From positions 46,772 to 110,771 of the forward strand of contig DCZO01000001.1 of NCBI GenBank assembly GCA_002331335.1: a stretch of 64,000 nucleotides of DNA, written 5' to 3'. The notes beneath the pieces were generated by a model. It did not search any database. It saw only the letters and a list, made by a program, of their open reading frames with translations, and was not told the origin of the DNA. Made by a program: the position numbers and the translations under genes. The stretch is from Nitrospira sp. UBA2082 (GTDB taxonomy: Bacteria > Nitrospirota > Nitrospiria > Nitrospirales > Nitrospiraceae). This document shows positions 18,518 to 27,681 of this stretch, piece after piece; position 1 is the stretch's first letter; each line of letters opens with the position of its first letter.

Positions 18518-19654
18518 ATGGGAGTACCCTTACTCGATCTGAAAGCGCATCACGAGCCGCTTCACAAAGAAATCATGGCGGCGTTGGAGCATACCTTTCA
18601 AAGCAACGCCTTCATTCTTGGGCCGGCGGTGGAAAAACTCGAGGAACGAATCGCCACCTATTGCCAAGCCAGATACGGGATCGGAGTGACCTCGGGAACG
18701 GATGCGTTACTGCTCGCTCTCATGGCACTTGGGGTCGGAGCCGGCGACGAGGTGATGACGTCGCCCTATTCTTTCTTCGCCACGGCGGGGGTGGTGGCCC
18801 GACTTGGCGCCAAGCCGGTGCTGGTGGATATCGATGCCACGACATTCAACATCGATCCTTCGAGGATTGAACACGCGATCACGTCGAAGACGAAGGCCAT
18901 CATCCCCGTGCATCTCTATGGCCAGTGCGCCGACATGGCGCCGATCATGGAACTCGCCCAGCGGTACAACCTGAGTGTCATCGAGGATGCGGCCCAAGCG
19001 ATCGGCGCGGAATATCGCGACGGCCGGCGGGCCTGCAGTATGGGGACGGTCGGATGCCTGTCATTTTTTCCGAGCAAGAATCTGGGTTGTCTGGGAGACG
19101 GGGGGATGGCGGTGACGAACGATCCCGGGCTCGCGGAACGGATGAAAATTCTGCGCGTCCACGGCAGCCAGCCCAAGTATTTCCACAAACTGATCGGCGG
19201 AAATTTCCGCCTCGATACGATACAGGCGGCGGTGCTCAACGTGAAGCTGAATTATCTGGATGGGTGGACCAAACAGCGGCAAGGCAATGCGAATCGGTAC
19301 CAGTCCTTGTTTCAGCAGAGCGGGCTGCTTCAGAAGGGAAGGGTTCGGCTGCCGGAAGCGATCTACCGCGATTCCGGCGTCAAACATTACCATATCTACA
19401 ATCAGTTTGTTCTCAGAGTCGACAACCGGAACGATCTCATCGCTCATCTGAAAGCCAAAGGAATCGGATCTGAGATCTACTATCCAGTCCCGTTTCACCT
19501 CCAGGAATGTTTCCGTTATCTGGGCCACAAAGAAGGGGATTTCCCGGAATCGGAGCGGGCAGCCAATGAGACCATCGCGATTCCAATCTATCCTGAGTTG
19601 ACGGCCGCCCAGCAGGCTGAAGTCGTCGAGGCTATCGCGTCGTTTTATTCGTGA
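18518..19654 (+). CDS. DegT/DnrJ/EryC1/StrS PLP-dependent sugar aminotransferase
   Basis: The 378-residue fold-type I aminotransferase carries the internal-aldimine lysine K187 in SFFPSKNLGCLGDGG and the cofactor Asp at about 157 in VIEDAAQAIGA. The family transfers an amino group from glutamate to a keto-sugar nucleotide. The local dTDP-sugar genes suggest a dTDP-3- or 4-keto-6-deoxyhexose substrate (FdtB/QdtB-like), or a UDP-3-keto sugar as for WbpE; the sequence alone does not decide. A good ribosome site (GAGGAG) stands just before the ATG. Confidence 0.88.
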   Translation: MGVPLLDLKAHHEPLHKEIMAALEHTFQSNAFILGPAVEKLEERIATYCQARYGIGVTSGTDALLLALMALGVGAGDEVMTSPYSFFATAGVVARLGAKPVLVDIDATTFNIDPSRIEHAITSKTKAIIPVHLYGQCADMAPIMELAQRYNLSVIEDAAQAIGAEYRDGRRACSMGTVGCLSFFPSKNLGCLGDGGMAVTNDPGLAERMKILRVHGSQPKYFHKLIGGNFRLDTIQAAVLNVKLNYLDGWTKQRQGNANRYQSLFQQSGLLQKGRVRLPEAIYRDSGVKHYHIYNQFVLRVDNRNDLIAHLKAKGIGSEIYYPVPFHLQECFRYLGHKEGDFPESERAANETIAIPIYPELTAAQQAEVVEAIASFYS

Positions 19655-19734
19655 CCTAGGTCTATGAAAGGGAGCTGTCGCCCGGTGGCGAAGACGCAGC
19701 AAAGTACCCGATTCCTCAATGAGGGGGCACGCCC

Positions 19735-20394
19735 ATGTCCGTAAGACCCATCTCGCCTGTCTCTCGCGCGCCAATCTCCGGGCCTCCGGTTTCAGCCAAC
19801 GTCGTCTGGCAGCATGCCACCGTGACCCGGGCGCATCGGCAATCGCAAAACGGACATCGCGCCGTCATCCTGTGGTTCACGGGACTCTCCGGGTCGGGCA
19901 AGTCGACGTTGGCCCACGCAGTCGAAGAGCGCTTGCACCAGCGCGGCTGTCGGTCGTTCGTTCTGGACGGCGACAACGTGCGTCATGGGCTCTGCGGCGA
20001 CCTCGGCTTCTCGGCACAGGACCGTCAAGAAAATATTCGGCGCATCGGTGAAGTCGCCAAGCTGTTTATGGAGGCGGGTACGATCGTGCTGACGGCCTTC
20101 ATTTCGCCGTATCGCGCGGATCGGAGGCGCGTCCGCGAGATGGTGTCGGATGCGGACTTTATCGAGATCTACTGCGATGCGCCGATTGAAATCTGCGAAG
20201 CGCGGGATGTGAAGGGAATGTATAAGAAGGCCCGGGCCGGACAGATTGCCGAATTTACGGGGATTTCATCACCCTATGAAGCGCCGGATCACCCCGACAT
20301 CATCGTGGAGACAGGTCAGGCGGGTCTCGATGACTGTGTGAGCCGGATTATGGGCGAGTTGGAGCGACGTGAAGTAATTGCGAAGAAGGCGTGA
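19735..20394 (+). CDS. cysC: Adenylylsulfate (APS) kinase
   Basis: The 219-residue kinase makes PAPS from APS. The P-loop GLSGSGKST starts at residue 50; [10 protein letters not shown] and [20 protein letters not shown] bind [12 protein letters not shown] and [12 protein letters not shown] follow in normal order. No sulfate adenylyltransferase is adjacent, and its placement inside a sugar-nucleotide operon points to PAPS for carbohydrate sulfation. A type-2-like sulfotransferase is present at 53.9 kb. The first ~45 residues before the kinase core are a short extension that could bind partners or be non-essential. Confidence 0.93.
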   Translation: MSVRPISPVSRAPISGPPVSANVVWQHATVTRAHRQSQNGHRAVILWFTGLSGSGKSTLAHAVEERLHQRGCRSFVLDGDNVRHGLCGDLGFSAQDRQENIRRIGEVAKLFMEAGTIVLTAFISPYRADRRRVREMVSDADFIEIYCDAPIEICEARDVKGMYKKARAGQIAEFTGISSPYEAPDHPDIIVETGQAGLDDCVSRIMGELERREVIAKKA

Positions 20395-20429
20395 CCGATG
20401 AGCTGCCGGTGCGTACAGGTGTCTCAAAC

Positions 20430-21485
20430 ATGATTCTCGTGACAGGAGGGGCCGGATTCATCGGATCGAACTTCGTGCTCGATTGGCTGAGCCGGGAAAA
20501 AGAACCGCTGGTCAATCTCGATAAGCTGACCTACGCGGGGAATCCTGACAATTTATCGGCCCTCAATGGTGACGAACGCCACATGTTCGTCCGCGGCGAT
20601 ATCGGCGATGCGGAATTGATCGCTGGTCTGCTCGACAAACATCAGCCGCGCGCAGTGGTCAACTTCGCGGCGGAAAGCCATGTAGATCGGTCGATCCACG
20701 GTCCGGACGAGTTCATTCAGACCAACATCGTCGGCACATTCCGGTTGCTGGAAACCGTGCGGGCGTACTGGATGGGGCTCAATGGATCGGCCAGGACCGG
20801 TTTTCGATTCCTTCACGTGTCCACGGATGAAGTCTACGGGTCTCTTGATCACGATGGGCCGGCGTTCCGGGAGACGAATCCGTATCAGCCCAATAGTCCC
20901 TATTCGGCCAGCAAGGCGGCCAGCGATCACCTGGTCCGTGCCTATCACCATACCTACGGCCTGCCGGTACTCACGACCAACTGTTCCAACAACTACGGCC
21001 CCTATCAGTTTCCCGAAAAGCTTATCCCGCTCGTCATTCACAACGCGCTGGCGGGTAAGCCGCTGCCGATCTATGGAGACGGCCGGCAGATCCGCGATTG
21101 GCTGTATGTCACGGACCATTGCCGCGCCGTGTGCCGGGTGTTGGAAGCCGGAAGGCTCGGCGAGACCTACAATATCGGCGGCGGGAACGAGAAAACCAAT
21201 CTCGATGTGGTGCACACCCTGTGCGACATTCTGGATGAGCTGCGGCCGCGCGGAGACGGCCAGTCCTATCGGACGCAAATCATGTTCGTCAAAGACCGCC
21301 CTGGCCATGACCGGCGTTATGCCATCGATGCGACCAAGATCGAGCGGGAACTCGGTTGGAAGCCGGCCGAAACATTTGAGAGTGGCATACGGAAAACCGT
21401 TCAGTGGTATTTGGACCATGAGTCATGGGTCCGCAATGTCACCAGTGGGGAGTATCGCCGTTGGGTGGAGAAGCAGTATGCGTGA
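20430..21485 (+). CDS. rfbB: dTDP-glucose 4,6-dehydratase
   Basis: About 351 residues. [19 protein letters not shown] opens the NAD domain; [23 protein letters not shown] (Thr-Asp-Glu of the active site), catalytic [23 protein letters not shown] and [13 protein letters not shown] are all RmlB hallmarks. It converts dTDP-glucose to dTDP-4-keto-6-deoxyglucose. ATG 20430 puts the Rossmann motif at its usual position; a GTG at 20391 overlapping the cysC stop would add 13 residues. Confidence 0.95.
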   Translation: MILVTGGAGFIGSNFVLDWLSREKEPLVNLDKLTYAGNPDNLSALNGDERHMFVRGDIGDAELIAGLLDKHQPRAVVNFAAESHVDRSIHGPDEFIQTNIVGTFRLLETVRAYWMGLNGSARTGFRFLHVSTDEVYGSLDHDGPAFRETNPYQPNSPYSASKAASDHLVRAYHHTYGLPVLTTNCSNNYGPYQFPEKLIPLVIHNALAGKPLPIYGDGRQIRDWLYVTDHCRAVCRVLEAGRLGETYNIGGGNEKTNLDVVHTLCDILDELRPRGDGQSYRTQIMFVKDRPGHDRRYAIDATKIERELGWKPAETFESGIRKTVQWYLDHESWVRNVTSGEYRRWVEKQYA

Positions 21486-21507
21486 GCGCGAACGGCGGAG
21501 AGAAGAA

Positions 21508-22419
21508 ATGAGTCCTGTGTCGGCCTTGGGATCGACGGTTCGACGTAAGGGCATCATTCTGGCCGGCGGCGCCGGCACCAGGCTGCACCCGGCGACGTTG
21601 TCGATCAGCAAGCAATTGTTGCCGGTCTTCGACAAGCCAATGATCTATTATCCCCTCAGCACCCTGATGCTGGCAGGCATCTGCGAGATCCTGATTATTT
21701 CCACGCCGCAAGACACGCCGCGATTCGAGCAATTGCTTGGCAACGGCACGCAATGGGGATTGGATCTGCGCTACGCCGTTCAGCCGTCGCCCGACGGGTT
21801 GGCACAGGCGTTTCTCATCGGCGAATCCTTCATTGGGAACGCTCCGTCTGCCTTGGTGCTGGGTGACAATATCTTCTATGGCCACGACTTTCATCACCTG
21901 TTGGACAACGCGATGGCCCGCATCGAAGGAGCCAGCGTGTTCGCGTACCACGTGCACGATCCCGAGCGGTATGGGGTGGCCGAATTCGATACGAGCGGAA
22001 AAGTGCTGTCGCTGGAGGAAAAGCCCGCGAAACCAAAGTCCAACTACGCGGTGACCGGTCTCTACTTCTACGATCGCCAGGTCGTCGGCTTGGCCAAGAG
22101 TCTGAAGCCTTCGGCCCGCGGTGAACTGGAGATCACCGATTTGAACCGCCGATATTTGGAGCAAGGCGCACTCAATGTTGAAATCATGGGGCGTGGGTAT
22201 GCCTGGCTGGATACCGGGACCCATGAGTCGCTGCTCGAGGCCAGCCAATTCATTGCCACCTTGGAAAATCGCCAAGGCCTCAAGGTCGCCTGTCCGGAAG
22301 AAATCGCCTATCGTCAGCGATGGATCGATGCCGCCCAGCTGGAACGTCTTGCGCAGCCGTTGGCTAAGAATGGCTATGGACGGTACCTCCTGCGTCTCCT
22401 CAATGAAATCGTGTTCTGA
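21508..22419 (+). CDS. rfbA: Glucose-1-phosphate thymidylyltransferase
   Basis: About 303 residues. [18 protein letters not shown] is the nucleotidyl-transfer signature; [62 protein letters not shown] and [12 protein letters not shown] follow in the RmlA order. It makes dTDP-glucose for rfbB. The ATG at 21508 has GGAG at good spacing; an ATG at 21478 overlaps the rfbB stop and would add ten charged residues. The same frame is open far upstream but only as a shadow of rfbB. Confidence 0.95.
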   Translation: MSPVSALGSTVRRKGIILAGGAGTRLHPATLSISKQLLPVFDKPMIYYPLSTLMLAGICEILIISTPQDTPRFEQLLGNGTQWGLDLRYAVQPSPDGLAQAFLIGESFIGNAPSALVLGDNIFYGHDFHHLLDNAMARIEGASVFAYHVHDPERYGVAEFDTSGKVLSLEEKPAKPKSNYAVTGLYFYDRQVVGLAKSLKPSARGELEITDLNRRYLEQGALNVEIMGRGYAWLDTGTHESLLEASQFIATLENRQGLKVACPEEIAYRQRWIDAAQLERLAQPLAKNGYGRYLLRLLNEIVF

Positions 22420-22964
22420 TGAAGGCGTCGCCCCTCGCCATTCCGGAAGTGGTGCTGTTTGAGCCCAAGGTCTTTGGAGATGATCGAGGGTTCTTCTTCG
22501 AAAGTTTCAATCAGGCAGAATTTGAAGCAGCCGTCGGGCGGCGAGTCTCCTTTGTGCAGGACAATCACTCCCGCTCGGTCAAACAGGTGTTGCGCGGATT
22601 GCATTACCAAATCCGGCAGCCGCAGGGCAAACTGGTTCGCGTTGTGAAAGGAACCGTGTTCGACGTGGCGGTCGATATTCGGCGCTCTTCGCCGACTTTT
22701 GGAAGCTGGGTCGGTGAGGTGCTCTCGGCGGAGAATAAGCGGCAACTGTGGATACCGGAAGGGTTTGCGCACGGCTTCATCGTGTTGTCTGATGTCGCCG
22801 AATGCCTGTACAAAGCCACCGATTACTACGCGCCGCAACATGAGCGATGCATCATCTGGGACGACCCCACGATCGGGATCAAATGGCCGCTCGAGGGTGT
22901 ACCGATTCTCTCCGGGAAAGATCGGCAGGGAGTCACGTTCGACCGGGCGGAGTGTTATGACTGA
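22419..22964 (+). CDS. rfbC: dTDP-4-dehydrorhamnose 3,5-epimerase
   Basis: The 181-residue cupin epimerase has FEPKVFGDDRGFFFESF, the catalytic-His segment RGLHYQ, VVKGTVFDVAVDIR, WIPEGFAHGF and the C-terminal KATDYYAP with the active Tyr. The ATG shares a base with the rfbA stop. In the rhamnose pathway RmlD would follow, but no rmlD is found here; the next sequence is a truncated permease start. dTDP-rhamnose can only be completed if rmlD lies elsewhere, or else the product feeds another 6-deoxy sugar. Confidence 0.95.
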   Translation: MKASPLAIPEVVLFEPKVFGDDRGFFFESFNQAEFEAAVGRRVSFVQDNHSRSVKQVLRGLHYQIRQPQGKLVRVVKGTVFDVAVDIRRSSPTFGSWVGEVLSAENKRQLWIPEGFAHGFIVLSDVAECLYKATDYYAPQHERCIIWDDPTIGIKWPLEGVPILSGKDRQGVTFDRAECYD

Positions 22965-23109
22965 TGGTTCGGCGGACGTAGCTGTGCCAATTGAGAACGT
23001 AAGCAGGACGGAGCGCGCCGGCGAACTCCTCATCGAGGCGGGCAGGACTGAGCGCCATTACTGGGGCAACACTGTGGCAAATATGCGAGTGGCTCTGTGT
23101 TTTCTGTGA
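22957..23109 (+). pseudogene. 5' remnant of a probable O-antigen ABC-2 permease (Wzm-like)
   Basis: The ATG at 22957 lies inside the end of rfbC, as for a translationally coupled gene. The first ~37 codons include ELLIEAGRTERHYWG, which resembles the cytoplasmic start of polysaccharide ABC-2 permeases (IEAGR...YW followed by a D-W-RYRELF block). The similarity ends after HYWG near 23066 and the frame closes at 23107-23109 without any membrane segments. The following 114 bases up to the next gene are lower in GC and hold no gene. I infer that the permease and probably its ATPase partner were lost when the downstream island replaced them. Confidence 0.6.
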
Positions 23110-23223
23110 CCAGAAAACGCTTCGCTGGTGAGCGATGCCGGTTCCGAGAAATAAGGCGTGCAGGCCATGGTTATTTGATTTGATGATCAAGTCCATATTC
23201 TGTGCCAGACAACTCCTAGAAGC

Positions 23224-24438
23224 GTGTCTATGCTGGTTGCGCCAAATGCCTATGATTACCTGGTCATAGGGTCGGGTATCATCGGAGTCACCATTGCGAG
23301 TGAATTGCGCCGACGCCATGGCGCGCGCGTGCTAGTCATAGATAAAGAGTCGGGGGTGGGCAAGCATGCCAGCGGGCGGAATAGCGGTGTTCTCCATGCA
23401 GGCGTGTACTACAAGCCTAATACATTAAAGGCGCGGTTGTGTGTGGAGGGGAACCGGCGAATGAAAGACTACTGCCGGGCCAAAGGCATTCCGATGAACG
23501 AGCATGGAAAAGTTATTGTTGCGAGGAGCGAAGCTGATCTTCCTATCCTCCAAGAACTCTATCAGCGTACGCAAACGAACGGCGCAACGAGTACTCTTCT
23601 CGATCCCGGGGCTTTGAAGGAAATCGAGCCCTGTGCCAAGACTGTGAGCCAGGCACTCTACGTCAAGGATACCGCTGTGATCAATCCTGAGAGGGTCATG
23701 GAGTCGCTGACAAATGATGCAGTGAATGAGGGTGTCGAGTTCCGCTTAAATTGCCCGTGGGTTGAGCCTGCAGACGCATGCAAAGCGAGAACCTCACAGG
23801 GCACTGTGGCATACGGCCATCTTGTGAATTGCGCGGGACTATTTGCTGACCGGGTTGCTCACGCCTACGGGGTGGGAGCTCATTACAGAATCCTTCCATT
23901 TCGCGGTCAGTTCTATCGACTTCGTCGAGAGTCACAGGTGAATGTGCGCGGAAATATCTATCCCGTTCCCGATCTGCGCAATCCGTTTCTGGGCGTACAT
24001 TTCACGCGCCGTCCTGACGGGGAGGTTACGGTAGGACCGTCGGCATTGCCGCTGTTGGGGCGCGAGCAGTATGAGGGATGGGGAGGCGTCACCGTGGGCG
24101 ACAGTTTGGCGATGGTCCGGTTTCTCGGAAGATTGTGGAAGCGCAATAAGGATCACTTTCGTTCAATTGCGTGGACAGAGCTTCAAAATCTTTCGCTGAC
24201 TGGGTTTTTTCGGAAGGCGCAGGGGTTGGCGAAGGGGCTGGTGGAGGAGGATCTCGTTGCGGGAAAATCTCCTGGCATCCGTGCCCAACTGGTCAACACG
24301 CGAACGGCTGAATTGTTAAGTGATTTCGTGGTCGAAGCAGGGCCCCGATCAACTCATGTGCTGAATGCCGTATCCCCCGCATTTACGTCGTCGATGCCGT
24401 TTGCGGAGTACGTCGTGGATCTGATGAGGTGTGAGTGA
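23224..24438 (+). CDS. FAD-dependent oxidoreductase, L-2-hydroxyglutarate oxidase (LhgO)-like
   Basis: 404 residues. DYLVIGSGIIGVTIASEL is the FAD dinucleotide-binding motif; VLVIDKE ends the second strand; KHASGRNSGVLHAGVYYKP and LKARLCVEGN are near-diagnostic of LhgO. LhgO oxidises L-2-hydroxyglutarate to 2-oxoglutarate and passes electrons to the respiratory chain. In this sugar island it may recycle 2-hydroxyglutarate formed by a Gfo/Idh sugar dehydrogenase or act on an unknown hydroxy acid; both are inference. The start is GTG 23224 or ATG 23230. It is the first gene after the truncated permease and thus marks the left edge of the tailoring island. Confidence 0.82.
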   Translation: MSMLVAPNAYDYLVIGSGIIGVTIASELRRRHGARVLVIDKESGVGKHASGRNSGVLHAGVYYKPNTLKARLCVEGNRRMKDYCRAKGIPMNEHGKVIVARSEADLPILQELYQRTQTNGATSTLLDPGALKEIEPCAKTVSQALYVKDTAVINPERVMESLTNDAVNEGVEFRLNCPWVEPADACKARTSQGTVAYGHLVNCAGLFADRVAHAYGVGAHYRILPFRGQFYRLRRESQVNVRGNIYPVPDLRNPFLGVHFTRRPDGEVTVGPSALPLLGREQYEGWGGVTVGDSLAMVRFLGRLWKRNKDHFRSIAWTELQNLSLTGFFRKAQGLAKGLVEEDLVAGKSPGIRAQLVNTRTAELLSDFVVEAGPRSTHVLNAVSPAFTSSMPFAEYVVDLMRCE

Positions 24439-24736
24439 GAGAGTCTGGTCCGTCGGCGGGCGAGTCAATTCAAGATGAGGTGCTGGGTGTTTTCGTCGAG
24501 GAGTCGAGCAGACTTGCCGGCGATTCGTTGAAGAACCACTCAGCTGACGCTGGTGGTGAGTCTCGGCGCAGGCCTAGCGCACTTTGTCGGATGGCAATGA
24601 GAAAATGCGAGTGTGATATACCGCGCATCGAGGGGTGCCACATGCAATTGTGTCGAAGAAAACTGTTCGGTAGTCGACGCATGCGTTATTCAAGAAGCTG
24701 TGGCAGGAATGCCAATCTGAAGGACGGGGTGACGGG
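24439..24736 (+). other. 298-base gap without a convincing gene
   Basis: A 101-codon open frame crosses this stretch from a GTG inside the end of the LhgO-like gene, but its product is rich in Arg, Ser and Cys, resembles no family I know, and lacks a ribosome site. I see no strong promoter, hairpin with T-run or repeat. It may be scar sequence left by rearrangement. Confidence 0.4.
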
Positions 24737-25447
24737 GTGAGAGCGTCTGTCAAAGCATTTGTCCAAGCGCGAATGTCTTCACGCCGGTACCCAGGAAAAG
24801 TCCTGGCGCCGTTTCGTGGCGAGCCGTTGATTCGGCATGTCGTTCGGGCTGCGACCGTCGCGCTCCCCCCTGCGGATGTCGTCGTTGCTACAAGCACGCA
24901 CGTGACCGACGATCCGCTGGTTTCCTATCTCCAGACGCTTGGCGTCACCGTATTTCGTGGGCCGCTGGACAACGTCTTGCAGCGTTTTGTGTTGTGTCTG
25001 TGTGAGCACCCGTGCGATTGGGTGTTACGCATCAATGGGGACAGTCCGCTGCTCTGGCCACAGCTGGTTCGGCTGTTCCTGCAGCAGGCGGCACGGTTCG
25101 AGGGCGACCTCATAACCACAATCGCTCCACGGACATTTCCCCGGGGCCAAAATTTGGAGTTGATCCGTTCTACGACGTTGAGTACGTTGGCGACCCGAGA
25201 ATTGACACCCGACGACTCGGAGCACGTCACGCCCTATTTCTATCGGAATGCCGATCAGTACAGGATCGATAACGTCGAATCGGGGAATTCGACTCTGAGC
25301 CAAAGCAGTATGGCGGTCGACACGGTCGACGACCTGCGACGGTTGGAAGCTCTCACGGCGACCGAACTTCAACAATTTGTTCCTCCTGTTTTCTCTTCAG
25401 CTGGTCTCTCTATGGCATCACAAGAAGTGAGGAGTTTGCTATCATGA
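24737..25447 (+). CDS. SpsF-like cytidylyltransferase-family protein
   Basis: The 236-residue protein opens with VKAFVQARMSSRRYPGKVL and GEPLIRHVV, the start typical of the SpsF/COG1861 branch of CMP-sugar transferases, and has the metal-binding-type RINGDSPLL near residue 95. Such proteins activate nonulosonic or other acidic sugars with CTP, for example in spore-coat saccharide clusters beside SpsE (a NeuB homologue). Here NeuB lies 2.2 kb downstream, so activation of the NeuB product is a reasonable inference. The GTG start follows a GACGGGGTGACGGG stretch. Its 3' end overlaps the next ATG by four bases. Confidence 0.8.
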   Translation: MRASVKAFVQARMSSRRYPGKVLAPFRGEPLIRHVVRAATVALPPADVVVATSTHVTDDPLVSYLQTLGVTVFRGPLDNVLQRFVLCLCEHPCDWVLRINGDSPLLWPQLVRLFLQQAARFEGDLITTIAPRTFPRGQNLELIRSTTLSTLATRELTPDDSEHVTPYFYRNADQYRIDNVESGNSTLSQSSMAVDTVDDLRRLEALTATELQQFVPPVFSSAGLSMASQEVRSLLS

Positions 25448-26601
25448 CGACATCGCGACAAATTCCGTTTGCGCGCCCTTGGATCACAGACGAAGACCGA
25501 AGGGCGGTCCTAGCTGTTCTCGAGGGCAACATTCTGACGCATGGCCCGCAATGCAAATCATTTGAAGAAGAGTTTTCGCAATTCCTTGGCGGCGATGCCC
25601 ATTCTGTTACGGTTAGTTCATGTATGGCAGCGCTTCATATGTCTTATATCCACTTTGGCATAGGGCCGGGCGATGAGGTAATTGTTCCCGCCTTGACTCA
25701 TTCGGCAGCAGCACATGCGGTCGAATGGGTTGGAGCTAAGCCGGTCTTCGTTGATTGTGATCCCCGTACTGGCAACGTGACACCCCATGGCATTGAAGTA
25801 GCGCTGACCCCGCGCACCAAAGCCATTTCCGTGGTGCACTTTGCCGGTATTCCGTGCGACATGCCGGCAATCGTCGACTTGGCCGAGCGCCGAGGTCTTA
25901 AGGTCATCGAAGACTGCGCCATTGCGCTCGGGGCCCGCTACGACGGGCGGCACGTCGGTCTATTTGGGGATGCGGGCTGCTTTTCCTTCTATCCGGTCAA
26001 ACATATGACGACGGGGGAAGGGGGCATGTTCGTCAGCCGGCATGAAGCAGTAGCACAGGCCGTCGGTCGGTTGCGTGCGTTCGGAGTTGACCGCACCCAC
26101 AGCGAGCGGTCATTGCCGGGAATGTACGATGTGCCGAGTCTTGGCCTCAACTACAGAATGAGCGAAATGCAGGCGGCGCTTGGACGTTCGCAGGTTCGGC
26201 GGATCAAGGACGTGCTCGCTAAACGTGCGGAGTTATTCGCACGGTATCGGCGATTGCTGGGAACGATCAAGGGGGTTCGACTGATTGATTCGGCTGATCC
26301 CAGGGCGGCCTCTAGCCATTATTGCGTGAGCGTGTTGTTAGATCCACCGTATGCTGCGAAGCGGGAGGACATCGTCAGACGGTTGAACGCAGAAGGAATC
26401 GGGACGAGCATCTATTATCCTCAACCGGTTCCGAGAATGACGTACTACCGAAAGAAGTATGCGACGGATCCGACATCGTTCGCCAATGCCGCTCGGCTCA
26501 GTGACCAGTCCGTGGCGGTTCCATTGGGGATGCATCTGGAACCGGCGGATGTCGATCTGATTGTGGAAACGTTGTCGGATATCTTGAAAACGATCAGCTG
26601 A
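25444..26601 (+). CDS. DegT/DnrJ/EryC1/StrS sugar aminotransferase (SpsC/PseC/LegC-like)
   Basis: The 385-residue PLP enzyme has PFARPWITDEDRRAVLAVL at the start, the cofactor Asp157 in VIEDCAIALGA and the Schiff-base Lys186 in SFYPVKHMTTGEGG, a pattern close to perosamine-synthase and PseC/LegC-type enzymes that aminate C4 of UDP- or GDP-4-keto-6-deoxy sugars. It is placed between the cytidylyltransferase and an SDR, so it probably aminates the precursor of the NeuB product. It differs clearly from the first DegT at 18.5 kb in the motif around the lysine (YPVKH against FPSKN). Confidence 0.88.
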   Translation: MTTSRQIPFARPWITDEDRRAVLAVLEGNILTHGPQCKSFEEEFSQFLGGDAHSVTVSSCMAALHMSYIHFGIGPGDEVIVPALTHSAAAHAVEWVGAKPVFVDCDPRTGNVTPHGIEVALTPRTKAISVVHFAGIPCDMPAIVDLAERRGLKVIEDCAIALGARYDGRHVGLFGDAGCFSFYPVKHMTTGEGGMFVSRHEAVAQAVGRLRAFGVDRTHSERSLPGMYDVPSLGLNYRMSEMQAALGRSQVRRIKDVLAKRAELFARYRRLLGTIKGVRLIDSADPRAASSHYCVSVLLDPPYAAKREDIVRRLNAEGIGTSIYYPQPVPRMTYYRKKYATDPTSFANAARLSDQSVAVPLGMHLEPADVDLIVETLSDILKTIS

Positions 26602-26618
26602 CTGGAAGGAGGTTAGCA

Positions 26619-27662
26619 GTGGTTGAATTACGGGGAAAAAAGATTGCACTGATCGGCGGAGCCGGATTCATCGGCCATAATCTGGCTCTGGTGTTGGCAA
26701 AGATGGGTGCTGACGTACATGTGATCGATGGTCTGCAGGTCAATAATCTTGGCGCCTTTTCCAATTCCCACGATGACCGGAACAAGGTGTTGTACCTGCA
26801 CATGATCAATGAACGGCTGCGTCTGTTTCGTGAAGCCGAAATTCCTCTCCATGTGCTTGATGCACGGGACTACCACGCGCTTTCCCGATGTCTGAATGAC
26901 GTCAAGCCGCAGATTTTGGTTCAGTTGGCCGCCATCGCCCATGCCAACCGCTCAAACAAAGATCCGTACAGCACGTTTGATCATAGTTTTCGAACGCTCG
27001 AAAATGCGCTTGACTACGCGAGAGGAAACGTCGAGCGATTCATTTATTTTTCCTCATCAATGGTGTACGGGAATTTCGACGGGGAGGCAGTGACAGAGGA
27101 TCGCCGCTGCGAGCCGCTTGGAATCTACGGAGCATTGAAATACGGCGGGGAGAAGCTGGTTTCAGCCTATGGCCATGTGTTTAATCTGCCGTATGTTATC
27201 GTTCGGCCATCGGCTCTCTATGGGGAACGTTGCGTCAGTCGAAGAGTTGGTCAGGCTTTTATAGAAAACGCATTGCGAGGGATTCCTTTGACGGTTAATG
27301 GAGATGGGAGTGATGCTCTGGATTTTACCTATGTCCATGATTTGATCCAGGGGCTTGTCCTCTGTATGTCGAAAGAGGAAGCACGTAACCAGACGTTCAA
27401 TTTGACATACGGGGGAGCTCGGACGCTGAAGCAGATGATCGAAATCGTGCAACAACATTTCCCTGGCATTGATGTCAAGTTTCAACCGCGCGATGTGTTG
27501 ATGCCTGAACGCGGGACACTGTCAGTCGAGAAGGCTAATCGGTTGCTTGGGTATCGGCCTGAATATCCCCTAGAGACGGGATTTGTCCGGTACATCGATT
27601 GGTATAAACAATTGGCAGAGGAACACCCTCGCTATTTTTCCGTTGTTCGGATAAGCGCTTGA
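26619..27662 (+). CDS. NAD-dependent epimerase/dehydratase (extended SDR)
   Basis: 347 residues. IALIGGAGFIGHNLAL binds NAD; SSSMVYGNF and Y170-GAL-K174 form the active site. The insert with VNNLGAFSNSHDDRNK and the HANRSNKDPYSTFDHS segment depart from textbook RmlB or GalE. It may be the dehydratase that gives the 4-keto sugar for the DegT protein next to it, or an epimerase. An AAGGAGG ribosome site precedes the GTG start. The substrate is unknown. Confidence 0.82.
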   Translation: MVELRGKKIALIGGAGFIGHNLALVLAKMGADVHVIDGLQVNNLGAFSNSHDDRNKVLYLHMINERLRLFREAEIPLHVLDARDYHALSRCLNDVKPQILVQLAAIAHANRSNKDPYSTFDHSFRTLENALDYARGNVERFIYFSSSMVYGNFDGEAVTEDRRCEPLGIYGALKYGGEKLVSAYGHVFNLPYVIVRPSALYGERCVSRRVGQAFIENALRGIPLTVNGDGSDALDFTYVHDLIQGLVLCMSKEEARNQTFNLTYGGARTLKQMIEIVQQHFPGIDVKFQPRDVLMPERGTLSVEKANRLLGYRPEYPLETGFVRYIDWYKQLAEEHPRYFSVVRISA

Positions 27663-27681
27663 AGATGGTTGGAGAGCGATA

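Noticed and set aside
20782..21507. Upstream extension of the rfbA frame giving a 545-residue protein
   Set aside because: The extra part lies inside rfbB in another frame and is low-complexity; RmlA homology starts only after 21508.
24435..24740. 101-codon frame between the LhgO-like gene and the cytidylyltransferase
   Set aside because: Arg/Ser/Cys-rich, no ribosome site, no recognisable family; treated as a gap.
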